Origin: Methylococcales bacterium
Lineage (GTDB): Bacteria; Pseudomonadota; Gammaproteobacteria; Methylococcales; Methylomonadaceae
Direction of reading: 5' to 3'
DNA length: 44,425 nucleotides
Assembly: GCA_023145835.1 (NCBI GenBank)
Contig: JAGLDH010000010.1
Location: 1 to 44,425, forward strand
Made by a program: the position numbers and the translations under genes
Notes under the pieces: model-generated
Told to the model about the DNA's origin: nothing
Database searches by the model: none
Seen by the model: the letters and a program-made list of their open reading frames with translations, nothing else
Shown: in pieces, positions 37,402-44,425 of the stretch
Layout: every line of letters begins with the position of its first letter
Position numbering within the stretch: the stretch's first letter is position 1

Positions 37402-39090
37402 TTATATATTGATACTTTGAGGAATACGAGAAGGTAACAAATAATCATAAGGCATCAAACCAGCTGATTCAGCTTCTTTATTCCGCTCATTAATTTCCTT
37501 TTCAATACCATCCAATGTCTCTAAAAATTCCTTATAGAGTGGCTTAACAGCAATATCCTTAAAATATTCTTTTGGATAATGACCAAGTGTCGTGTAATAA
37601 ACATCACTTAATAAGAAAACTAATTCTACCTGCTTAGCAGACATATTAACGGAAGGCAATATATCCAACCAATCTTGTACTGATTGGTTTTTAGTCTTTG
37701 GAGCGGGCGTATATCCAGCCGCAGGCATATTAGGAGGATAACCGGAGAAGTCATGCTGTGTAAAATTAACCGCTGCATGTTGAACACTAGAAGTAAAAAT
37801 CAGCATTGTGACAGCTTGCTTTAAATACTCCAATGTAGTTATACGCCCCTCATCATTACCAAAGTCGTTCACCTTACCCAAATCACCTAATTCTTCAACC
37901 CATGCTTTCAATTCATAGTCATCCACTACATCTTGATCATTTTTATAATATAGATTTAAATAGCCAGATACCCATTGAAAAATAGCTTGCCAAATTTGTT
38001 GAGCATCATCTCGATATGGATAAGCAAGGTTTGAGTTATTCAAACCTTGCCGTTCCATTTTATTAGGAAACAGTTCTTCGTTAAACGACAACCCTAATCT
38101 ATTTGCAATCAATTGACGGCTACTTTCTATCGTTCCAGAAAATAAAGCATCTACTTTTCCTCCCTTATTGACTAAAGCTAATTGTGCTGCCCAGTTAATA
38201 AACAATGTTCCTTCAAAATGTGGTTTTAGTAATATTTTCAATGGATGATTGTCAGCCAGCTGTCGTTGTGTGGCTATAACAAAGGGTTCAATCAATAAAT
38301 GAGTTGCTGCTAAATGGCTGATAAGCTCATGGTAATTAAAGTCAGCGATTTGAATAATAGTCTTAGCCATATTCCATGCAACACCATCATTCGGTGTGTA
38401 AATGGGTGTTTCATCTGATGCTATTTGCTCACACTGAATTGCAATGGGTCGCAATGATGTTTTAAAACATGTTTGATTAACAGGAATGCAAAACAAAGCT
38501 TTAGGGGCATAACTATATTGAGAAATTGAATCATATTTTCCATTTTCAATCTGCTCCAGTGCTTGGTAATCTACAAAGTACAGCCGCTGCTCCTTTATCG
38601 CTTGAGCAAGCGAATCATGAGCAAATCCTTCAACCGATTGAAAAATAGAATCATCAACAGGAAACGTTTTATCTATAGCCTTAACCGCACTGATCATCAT
38701 TGGATTTTGTCCTGCCACTCTCATGCGTGAGAAAACAAAATCATCTTGATAACTAAACGCTATTTTAGGAATGCCTAACGTTTGAAAATACCGAATGTAA
38801 TCACTCATTTTTTTAAAATGACGATTCATTCCTCGTTTAGAAAAAAGAAAAGCACTTCGAACTAAAAATTGATAGATTCCCACATTTCGAAAAATTCTAA
38901 AAACTGTTATCCCAACTTTTTTTATCCATAAAAGATGAGGATATTCACCCCAAGGAATACCGTCAGCCATTGCAACACCACTAAGTGATTCATAATCATA
39001 TTTATAACGGTATTTTTTCTGGTTTTTTAATAAATTATTTTGTCTTTCTGGCGTTGTATTATCATGTTGAGGTAATTGAACATTGGACAT
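37402..39090 (-). CDS. Bacterial lipoxygenase
   Basis: Non-haem iron enzyme that oxygenates polyunsaturated fatty acids. 562 residues, catalytic domain only (no PLAT domain, no signal peptide). All five iron ligands are visible: His259 and His264 in SHLAATHLLIEPF, His438 and Asn442 in QHAAVNF, and the C-terminal Ile562 in IPQSINI, which is where lipoxygenases end. Other family segments are IATQRQLADNHPL, LKPHF and DFSGYPPNMP. GGAG eight bases before the ATG supports the start. Since few bacteria make polyunsaturated fatty acids, the substrate may come from another organism. Divergent from a porin gene, with a shared palindrome between. Confidence 0.94.
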   Translation of the reverse strand: MSNVQLPQHDNTTPERQNNLLKNQKKYRYKYDYESLSGVAMADGIPWGEYPHLLWIKKVGITVFRIFRNVGIYQFLVRSAFLFSKRGMNRHFKKMSDYIRYFQTLGIPKIAFSYQDDFVFSRMRVAGQNPMMISAVKAIDKTFPVDDSIFQSVEGFAHDSLAQAIKEQRLYFVDYQALEQIENGKYDSISQYSYAPKALFCIPVNQTCFKTSLRPIAIQCEQIASDETPIYTPNDGVAWNMAKTIIQIADFNYHELISHLAATHLLIEPFVIATQRQLADNHPLKILLKPHFEGTLFINWAAQLALVNKGGKVDALFSGTIESSRQLIANRLGLSFNEELFPNKMERQGLNNSNLAYPYRDDAQQIWQAIFQWVSGYLNLYYKNDQDVVDDYELKAWVEELGDLGKVNDFGNDEGRITTLEYLKQAVTMLIFTSSVQHAAVNFTQHDFSGYPPNMPAAGYTPAPKTKNQSVQDWLDILPSVNMSAKQVELVFLLSDVYYTTLGHYPKEYFKDIAVKPLYKEFLETLDGIEKEINERNKEAESAGLMPYDYLLPSRIPQSINI

Positions 39091-39204
39091 AATATTTTCT
39101 CCATTAAAAATAACACAACAAGTTGATTATCAATAAAAATTTAATAATTATTGAGTTAAAGCATTACATTTTATGATAATAACATTTCGTCTAAATTTAT
39201 ATAG

Positions 39205-39230
39205 TAAATATTACCACGTGGTAACATTAT
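39205..39230. promoter_or_regulatory. Palindromic operator candidate between lipoxygenase and porin
   Basis: TTACCACGTGGTAA (39211-39224) is a perfect 14-bp palindrome. After one mismatched pair the symmetry continues for several A/T pairs on both sides. It lies about 120 bases before the lipoxygenase start and 215 before the porin start, in a 348-base region otherwise without features. The form fits a dimeric repressor site. No regulator gene is adjacent, so the protein is unknown. Confidence 0.55.
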
Positions 39231-39438
39231 ATTTGTCAATCTACAGCTTAATAAAACTGGAATTAAAAACAAGAAATTACAGTAAAATAAAGGGCAAATA
39301 TTTCCATATTAAATGTAATGTAAATATCAAAAACCTTCATGTTGTTTTTATGTGTTTTTGTTGCTTTTTTACACACTACACTTATAATTATTAAATATAC
39401 CCCTATTTTTATTATTAGTATTTCAAAGGAGAAGACTC

Positions 39439-40689
39439 ATGTCTTTACAAAAGGCTTTAAAAAAAAGCAAACACCTAAGTTTGTCTGCTTTTTCCATCGC
39501 TCTCATTGCCTTATCAAATAGCCCAATCGTATCAGCTGGAATTAACGACACCCTTGAAAACGCTTTTAAATTTGGTCAAGATGATGCTAAATATGGTCAA
39601 GTAAAATTAGATTTACGTTATCGGTTTGAACAAGATGACACTAAAAACCCTGGAAAAGTACATGGTGATGCTTCAACAATACGTATGCGCCTAGGGTATT
39701 TGACACCTGAATTTCACGGTTTACAAATCTTTGCAGAATACGAAATGAATCAGGATTTTGGTGCAAACACGTATAACAGCAGTCGAAATGGAAAAGCTGA
39801 ATTTGAAAAAATTGTTGACCCTCAAGAACATGAATTAAACCGATTCTGGATTAGCTATAAAGGTATGCCTAACACAGAAATAAAAGTGGGTAGACAACGT
39901 ATTAAACTAGATAATGATCGTTTTATCGGTAATGTAGGCTGGCGTCAATTAGAGCAAACGTTTGATGCTGTACTAGTCACTAACCAGTCATTCCAAAATA
40001 CAACGATTAAAGTAGGTTACATTAATCAAAGACAAACCATTCACTCATTTGTCCAGGCAATGCAAACCCCTTTTGTCAATATTTCATATGATTTTAACCA
40101 TTTTGGAAAATTAATAGGGTATGGATATTTTCTTGATAATAATGAAAAACATGCGGCTTCAAACCAAACATATGGCGTTAGTTTCAAGGGTGGCCTAGAA
40201 ATAACGGATCATATTGAAGGCATTTATAGACTTGAATATGCCTACCAAAAAGACCATGAACAAAATCCAAATAGCTATGATGCTCATTACTATCATGTCA
40301 TGGGTGGAGCAAATGTACACGGAATCACTATCAAAGCCGGGATGGAACAATTAGGGGGTAATGGCGTTGGAAAAGTTTTCCAAACACCTTTAGCTACGCT
40401 ACATGCCTTTAACGGTTGGTCTGATCAATTTTTATCCACACCTGCTGATGGTCTACGTGATATTTACGCATCTGTTAGCGGTAAATTAATGGGTGTAAAA
40501 TTAATGGGCGTCTATCATGAGTTTGATGATGACACTAGTACCTTAAGCTACGGTAAAGAATATGACTTTCTAGCTGTAAAAAAATTCGCTAATCACTATA
40601 CTCTTCTTGCAAAATATGCATATTTTGATGGTGATAACGGCCGATTCGATGCACAAAACTTTTGGTTAGAAGCAGGCGTAAGTTTCTAA
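39439..40689 (+). CDS. Outer-membrane beta-barrel, alginate-export-like porin
   Basis: 416 residues. Signal peptide cut after SPIVSA (about 33). The mature part opens with VKLDLRYRFEQDD and STIRMRLGYLTPEF, then VGRQRIKLDNDRFIGNVGWR (20 residues), features of the Alginate_exp family of monomeric barrels. The C-terminal strand ends in Phe (EAGVSF). AAAGGAG seven bases before the ATG is a strong ribosome site. The solute is unknown; sharing a control region with the lipoxygenase suggests joint regulation. Confidence 0.85.
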   Translation: MSLQKALKKSKHLSLSAFSIALIALSNSPIVSAGINDTLENAFKFGQDDAKYGQVKLDLRYRFEQDDTKNPGKVHGDASTIRMRLGYLTPEFHGLQIFAEYEMNQDFGANTYNSSRNGKAEFEKIVDPQEHELNRFWISYKGMPNTEIKVGRQRIKLDNDRFIGNVGWRQLEQTFDAVLVTNQSFQNTTIKVGYINQRQTIHSFVQAMQTPFVNISYDFNHFGKLIGYGYFLDNNEKHAASNQTYGVSFKGGLEITDHIEGIYRLEYAYQKDHEQNPNSYDAHYYHVMGGANVHGITIKAGMEQLGGNGVGKVFQTPLATLHAFNGWSDQFLSTPADGLRDIYASVSGKLMGVKLMGVYHEFDDDTSTLSYGKEYDFLAVKKFANHYTLLAKYAYFDGDNGRFDAQNFWLEAGVSF

Positions 40690-40719
40690 GCTGCTTACTT
40701 GATACGACTAAAGCATAAA

Positions 40720-40750
40720 CAGAAGTTGTAATCTAAGGTTGCAACTTCTG
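40720..40750. terminator. Hairpin after the porin gene, likely terminator
   Basis: CAGAAGTTG (40720-40728) pairs exactly with CAACTTCTG (40742-40750), 31 bases after the porin stop. The T run on + is absent, so termination may be weak or serve the opposite strand. Confidence 0.5.
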
Positions 40751-40805
40751 ATAAAAGCCTACAAGACAAGCCTTTAGCCATTTTGGTATGGATCTAATCC
40801 CATAA

Positions 40806-40837
40806 TATACTTCGCATCCGTGACCCGGCGAAGTATA
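40806..40837 (-). terminator. Hairpin just after the DUF1840 gene
   Basis: TATACTTCGC (40806-40815) pairs with GCGAAGTATA (40828-40837), ten perfect pairs directly downstream of the minus-strand stop at 40840. The trailing bases (TATTATGGG on the minus strand) are only partly T-rich. Confidence 0.5.
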
Positions 40838-40839
40838 AG

Positions 40840-41154
40840 TCAGCTGTACTTTTCCCACATCACATGACTCTTCGACTGAATTGCAGCTTCAAGCATTTCA
40901 ATCAAAGGCAAAGCTCGATTTGAAAGACTAACAACAGGTTCACAGTCTTCTTCATCCTCAGACTTCTCTGGCTCTGCTAATTGCTGATCTGACTGAATTG
41001 CAGTCACCAGACTCTCAAGAGCTGCTTTAACATCCTCTGCAAGCATTGCTCCTGGCACTTTTCCACTATGTCCCATCAGCGTCAACAAACGAGTTGCTAC
41101 ATCACCGAACATTGTTATATCTGCATAAGCAGAGCAAGAAAAAGTTACTAACAT
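40840..41154 (-). CDS. DUF1840 domain protein
   Basis: 104 residues of a small proteobacterial family without known function. It begins MLVTFSCSAYADITMFGDVA, contains LLTLMGHSGKVPGAMLAEDV and ends with a second helical part after an acidic linker (EPEKSEDEEDCEP). An upstream ATG at 41158-41160 directly touches the AAGGAG ribosome site, so the second ATG, six bases away, is the better start. Cytoplasmic, alone on its transcript, with a hairpin right after the stop. Confidence 0.88.
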   Translation of the reverse strand: MLVTFSCSAYADITMFGDVATRLLTLMGHSGKVPGAMLAEDVKAALESLVTAIQSDQQLAEPEKSEDEEDCEPVVSLSNRALPLIEMLEAAIQSKSHVMWEKYS

Positions 41155-41376
41155 GGTCATCTCCTTTTTAAGGGTATTCCAATAATTATACCGCTGAAAA
41201 AAGGGGGAACAAATAAATCAGTTTAAAAAATCATCAGAGGAAGACCACTAACTTTCATTTCCTTATCGTGATTTTCCTCCCCCAGTTCAATTGCTTATTC
41301 TGTACTTAAAATCCCTTAGGATTCAAGATTTAATTAAATTCCGAACCCTTATGGTCGACTAAACAAAAAGAACCTA

Positions 41377-41499
41377 TTAACTAAAATCAAGAGGGATTTT
41401 CGCTTGTTTAAGTGTTTTACTTTGCACAGTATGCGTATAAATCATCGTAGTTCTTATATTGCTATGCCCTAAAAGCTCTTGAATTATTCTAATATCATA
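41377..41499 (-). pseudogene. C-terminal end of a tyrosine recombinase (integron/phage integrase type)
   Basis: The minus strand reads [20 protein letters not shown], then [20 protein letters not shown] and stop. LLGH-x-x-x-x-T-x-x-Y-T-H is the last active-site block of tyrosine recombinases, with the catalytic His and Tyr. Homology ends at about 41500, where the RAYT remnant on the other strand begins, so the front of the gene was lost when the two were joined. The 200 bases between this and the DUF1840 gene show nothing else. Confidence 0.8.
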
Positions 41500-41506
41500 A
41501 TTAGAA

Positions 41507-41748
41507 GTCTATTTGGGAAACGAACAATTCGTAAAAGATCATATTGATTCTATTACAAACAAAGAGGTAGAGTTAAGTGAAGCCAGAGACAATAGAATAT
41601 TATTTAAAACAAGCAAGTAATCGTGATGATGCCATATTGAGGGTCTGGAACAGGGATGGTTATACACAGAAAAATATTGCTGATTACTTTTCAAACCATT
41701 ATAGTTGAGTTAGTAAAATAATTAAAAAAGCAAAAATCAAGACTTGCC
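41507..41748 (+). pseudogene. C-terminal fragment of a REP-associated tyrosine transposase (RAYT)
   Basis: One frame gives [20 protein letters not shown]. After a slip another gives PETIEYYLKQASNRDDAILR, YTQKNIADYFSNHYS, an in-frame TGA where Arg or Thr is expected, then VSKIIKKAKIKT. The 'YLG-x-x-x-F-V' segment and the C-terminal helix-turn-helix (A-I-x-x-x-Y-x-x-G-x-Y-T-x-x-x-I-x-x-Y-F-x-x-H-Y-S-x-V-S) are typical of TnpA_REP proteins. The catalytic N-terminal HUH part is missing. A REP-like hairpin follows at 41763. Confidence 0.75.
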
Positions 41749-41762
41749 CCCCTTATGTTTAC

Positions 41763-41821
41763 TTTACGGGACGCGGAGCATCCTTTGATGAATTCTCACG
41801 CTCTGCGTGAGAATTCATCAA
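41763..41821. repeat. REP-like element with a 17-pair perfect hairpin
   Basis: TTGATGAATTCTCACGC (41785-41801) pairs exactly with 41805-41821 around a TCT loop. The preceding CGGGACGCGGAGCATCC is a weaker second dyad. A partial copy of the whole unit occurs at 43096-43140. Position right behind a RAYT remnant is what REP elements show. It may also end transcription of the minus-strand gene at 41863. Confidence 0.75.
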
Positions 41822-41862
41822 CTAAAGTACAGCTCACACTTAGATGTGCTGAATGTTAAAGG

Positions 41863-43056
41863 TTACTGAAGGACTGATACTTCTTCGTTTTGAATATAGT
41901 CATACCGAACATCAACTCTCCTGCCTGCTACGAATACTGCATACTCCGCGATCGTATCATTAATGATGCGAAACCATCTTATGTCGCCTCTGGACTCTTC
42001 TGTAACGAGATGGTGTATTAGTATCGGGTTAAAAGTATCACTTACATCATACAAAGAGTAGGTTCCTCTTCCTAATTCATCGCGAGTAGTGACGATGGCA
42101 TTCTGTGTGTTTGGCGTAAGTTCAAAGCCAACAAAATTTTCACCGAGCCTCTCTTTTAAAATCTCTTTAGCTCCTCCACTGATAAGTATGTTGCTTTCTA
42201 CTTTTCTCTCGTTTAGGTTGTAGTGTACGAGACTGACAGTTGTTGGGTTTACACCGCGTGATGACATACGAAATACAATGCTTTCATGGCCTAACTGTCC
42301 AATAATACTGATACTTTCAAAATCGACCAAGTAGTCTTCATTCATATCTATTCGTACTTTTTTTGGTGTATCACTGTCTTGAAAATTATAGATATCTATA
42401 TAAGAGGGGGAGTGGTAACTTACTGATACAGCGGCTATTTTAAAATATTCTGAGTACTCGGATAGACCAACAACACCCGCATGTTGGTATTGTTTTTTAA
42501 CATATTTTTTCATATATGCTTCGTTTATATTGTTGCTATTACTGTTGTCAGTAGTGACTTTTACATCAAGAAGAGGAATTGTAGAGTACTCACCTACCCA
42601 GTCTTTATCATAGGACTCTATATAGAGATCGACACTATCGCCTTCGATTGCATTGGCTAAGAGAATATTGTCGTGTATAAAGATAGCTCTTTTATCTCCT
42701 GCTTCTTGATTGTCGATCAGTGACACTTCTCCTAGATATTTCCATTTCCATTGTGTATCACTCTGAGAGCTGTAGAGGCTTGTGTTTTCGATGAGGTAGT
42801 CCGCACCAAATACTTCCCAACCATCTGAGCCATTGAAGCCTTTGTTGGGTATAGAGTCTATAAAAAGTTGAAAATTCTTAATATTGCTTGGAATATTGTC
42901 ATAATAGTATGTGTTGAGAGTGGTGCCATTGTTATCTTTGGTGATACTTGCGCCCACGTTCCAAGTCCAATCTTCTAATAATGACCCTGCATGGGTAGAA
43001 AAAGCTATGATAGACAAGACTATTAATGGAATTATTTTTTTGGGTGATTGTTTCAT
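41863..43056 (-). CDS. Exported protein of unknown function, cargo between RAYT remnants
   Basis: 397 residues with a clear signal peptide (KKIIPLIVLSIIAFSTHA, cut before GSLLEDW). I recognise no family. The mature part is rich in aromatic and Asp/Asn residues with many short beta-like runs (SISIIGQLGHESIVFRMSS, TTRDELGRGTYSLYDVSD), and spaced repeats of about 40-50 residues suggest a beta-propeller or stacked beta-sandwich, but that is inference. AAGG before the ATG gives a modest ribosome site. It lies alone between two inverted RAYT 3' ends and two REP-like repeats, which suggests it came in or was trapped with mobile DNA. Confidence 0.72.
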   Translation of the reverse strand: MKQSPKKIIPLIVLSIIAFSTHAGSLLEDWTWNVGASITKDNNGTTLNTYYYDNIPSNIKNFQLFIDSIPNKGFNGSDGWEVFGADYLIENTSLYSSQSDTQWKWKYLGEVSLIDNQEAGDKRAIFIHDNILLANAIEGDSVDLYIESYDKDWVGEYSTIPLLDVKVTTDNSNSNNINEAYMKKYVKKQYQHAGVVGLSEYSEYFKIAAVSVSYHSPSYIDIYNFQDSDTPKKVRIDMNEDYLVDFESISIIGQLGHESIVFRMSSRGVNPTTVSLVHYNLNERKVESNILISGGAKEILKERLGENFVGFELTPNTQNAIVTTRDELGRGTYSLYDVSDTFNPILIHHLVTEESRGDIRWFRIINDTIAEYAVFVAGRRVDVRYDYIQNEEVSVLQ

Positions 43057-43095
43057 TATTTGACCTTTTGATAAAAATTATTATTTATATTATTC

Positions 43096-43140
43096 TACTT
43101 TACAGAACGTGGAGCAAATCCTTTGATGAATTCTCACGCA
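43096..43140. repeat. Second, partial copy of the REP-like element
   Basis: Matches the unit at 41759-41801 in direct orientation: TACTTTACAGAACGTGGAGC then TCCTTTGATGAATTCTCACG against the first copy, with a few substitutions and two extra bases. The right arm of the hairpin is replaced by AGAACGAGGGAA. The two copies bracket the unknown exported protein. Confidence 0.7.
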
Positions 43141-43483
43141 GAACGAGGGAACTACCAACCCAACGGAAATCGATTTCCATTTAGAGCATTCCCACCTTCG
43201 TAATAGGATTAGATTTTGTCGTCCCTGCATTAAAATTATCTAAAAGTAAGGCAGAGGCTCCGGCAATATGCGAGTAAGCCAGAGTAATAGCTATAAATAT
43301 GATTTTACTAAAGGATGCCTCAGGACTAACTTGATAGTTCATTACAAGTAGCTAATCTAAATTTTTGGAAAGTCCCTTAGGTTACCATTTTTGGATATGT
43401 TTTAGATACTGTACTTTTGTACTGTATTATCGGGAGTTTTTCTATATACTTTGAGAAAAAAGGGGGGTCAGAAATAATGGCGT
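43141..43483. other. Intergenic stretch without a gene
   Basis: About 340 bases, no frame of note. ATACTGTACTTTTGTACTGTAT near 43406-43428 contains the dyad GTAC-TTTT-GTAC. The last bases (GGGGGGTCAGAAATAATGGCG) resemble the standard non-coding tail after RAYT genes, read from the minus strand. Confidence 0.35.
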
Positions 43484-43508
43484 CAAGTCTTGATTTTTGC
43501 TTTTTTAA
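43484..43508 (-). repeat. 3' end of a second RAYT gene, inverted relative to the first
   Basis: These 25 bases are the exact reverse complement of 41722-41746 and encode the same ending, KKAKIKT, followed here by an intact TGA. Identity stops exactly where the IS256 end begins (43509), so the IS256 insertion split this RAYT copy. Confidence 0.75.
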
Positions 43509-44282
43509 GAGACTGTAGATAATTCTGTGTAACTGCCATTTTAAATATATTCCACTAACCGATCTTCAAATTCGATCATAAATCTATTTAAGGCCATTTT
43601 CCAGTCCCTAATGGGCATTGTCCATTTTTTTGATGCTTGTTGTATCGCTAAATAAATTACTTTTTTAGCGGCGTTATCTGTTGGAAATAATTTACGTTTT
43701 TTAATTGCTTTTCTAATCACACTATTTAAAGATTCTATCGCATTCGTTGTATAAATAGTTTTACGAATATCTTTAGGGTAATCAAAAATAGTATTCAGGT
43801 TACTCCAGTGATTTCTCCAGCTACGACTGATTTGAGGATATTTACTATCCCATGTTTTTTCAAAATTTTCTAGCTCTAATAATGCTTCTTCAGTCACAGA
43901 TTAATAGATACGCTTTAAATCAGTCGTCACCGCCTTATAGTCTTTCCAAGGAACGAGCTTCAGCGGGTTGCGTACCCTATGAACAATGCAAAGCTGAATT
44001 TGCGTTTTTGGAAAGACGGTCTGTATTGCTTCAGGAAACCCTTTTAATCCATCAATGCAGGCGATGAGAATATCCTTTACGCCTCTATTTTGCAATTCAG
44101 TGATGACGCCTAACCAAAATTTGGCACCTTCATTCTCTGATAACCACATGCCCAGCAATTCCTTTTGACCCTCCATATTGACGCCTAAAGCAAGATAAAC
44201 CGCTTTATTAATCACTTTTTTATCTTGCCTTATTTTAACAACAATGCAGTCAAGATAAATTAAGGGATAGATGCCATCAACC
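43509..44282 (-). pseudogene. IS256-family transposase, nonsense-mutated and missing its N-terminus, with right terminal repeat
   Basis: Mutator-type DDE transposase read from 44282 to 43541 (minus). Catalytic residues are visible: Asp in [12 protein letters not shown], Asp in [14 protein letters not shown] and Glu in [35 protein letters not shown] and the C-terminal WTMPIRDWKMALNRF are standard. A TAA interrupts the frame (DLKRIY-stop-SVTEEALLE, near 43900), where Gln is usual. The frame starts abruptly at VDGIYPL, so roughly the first 150 residues are gone. The element's right end is preserved: GAGACTGTAGATAATTCTGT and following bases (43509-43536) resemble IS256 terminal repeats. Confidence 0.88.
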
Positions 44283-44306
44283 TAAAAAAATCAGTTGAAT
44301 ATAGAG

Positions 44307-44345
44307 TTATAATCCAAAGTAGCTAAACCACCTGAGCTGAGCCAT
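44307..44345 (-). other. 12-codon reading frame behind a perfect ribosome site
   Basis: AAGGAGG is followed seven bases later by ATG (44343-44345) and the frame MAQLRWFSYFGL-stop. It ends 24 bases before the truncated IS256 frame. It could be a leader peptide, the start of a gene cut by the truncation, or part of another element entering from the right. The remaining 80 bases to the window edge show nothing else. Confidence 0.3.
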
Positions 44346-44425
44346 GGTATTACCTCCTTCAGTCATTCACCCAGAGGGTGATAAATAAATCGTGTTTACT
44401 AAGCGACAAACCAGAGCACTGGTTG

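Noticed and set aside
43406-43428. LexA-box-like CTGT-N8-ACTG
   Set aside because: The second half is ACTG instead of ACAG, and no gene starts nearby in a suitable position. The arms also read as a simple GTAC dyad.
1-44425. CRISPR array or rRNA genes
   Set aside because: No regularly spaced short repeats and no rRNA-like stretches were seen on either strand.

Overview
The window looks like an AT-rich gammaproteobacterium, probably a methylotroph or methanotroph of the Methylococcales type. The evidence is the housekeeping order recA-recX-alaS-lysC-csrA-tRNA(Ser)-tRNA(Arg)-tRNA(Asn), plus a complete fhcBADC operon for the methylofuran-dependent C1 pathway. No methane monooxygenase is visible, so the methanotroph label is an inference. 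No CRISPR array, rRNA or prophage is present.

Region 1 (about 0.8-13.4 kb, all on +) is the most remarkable part. Four consecutive large exported proteins are each joined to tandem F-type (fucolectin-like) lectin domains, twelve in total. They are a SASA-type carbohydrate O-acetylesterase (2 lectin domains), a galactose oxidase with an intact copper and Tyr-Cys active site (2), a GH29 alpha-L-fucosidase (4) and a second, different GH29 alpha-L-fucosidase (4). No sugar transporter, fucose catabolic gene or regulator accompanies them. I infer an extracellular system that binds fucosylated glycans, strips acetyl and fucosyl groups, and oxidises galactose with release of hydrogen peroxide. It looks built for surface remodelling or host interaction rather than feeding. 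Insertion-sequence remnants lie on both sides and inside it.

Region 2 (13.4-18.4 kb) is an insertion-sequence graveyard framed by a 22-bp perfect inverted repeat. It holds broken IS110, ISL3 and IS1182 transposases around two intact small genes, a NIF3-like metal protein and an unknown exported protein. It is followed by about 0.8 kb of palindrome-rich DNA without a convincing gene.

Region 3 (18.4-40.7 kb) is core chromosome. It holds three tRNAs, csrA, lysC, alaS, recX and recA on -. A small MITE-like element precedes a porin gene on +. MltD-type murein transglycosylase, a metallophosphoesterase, a SulP anion transporter and fhcC-D-A-B lie on -. Next come a PhoD-like phosphatase and a bacterial lipoxygenase on -, divergent from a second outer-membrane barrel on +. 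A perfect 14-bp palindrome lies between the lipoxygenase and that barrel.

Region 4 (40.8-44.4 kb) is accessory again. It holds a DUF1840 gene, the C-terminal end of a tyrosine recombinase, two inverted remnants of a REP-associated (RAYT) transposase with REP-like hairpins, an exported protein of unknown function between them, and an IS256 transposase broken by a nonsense codon and truncated at its 5' side.
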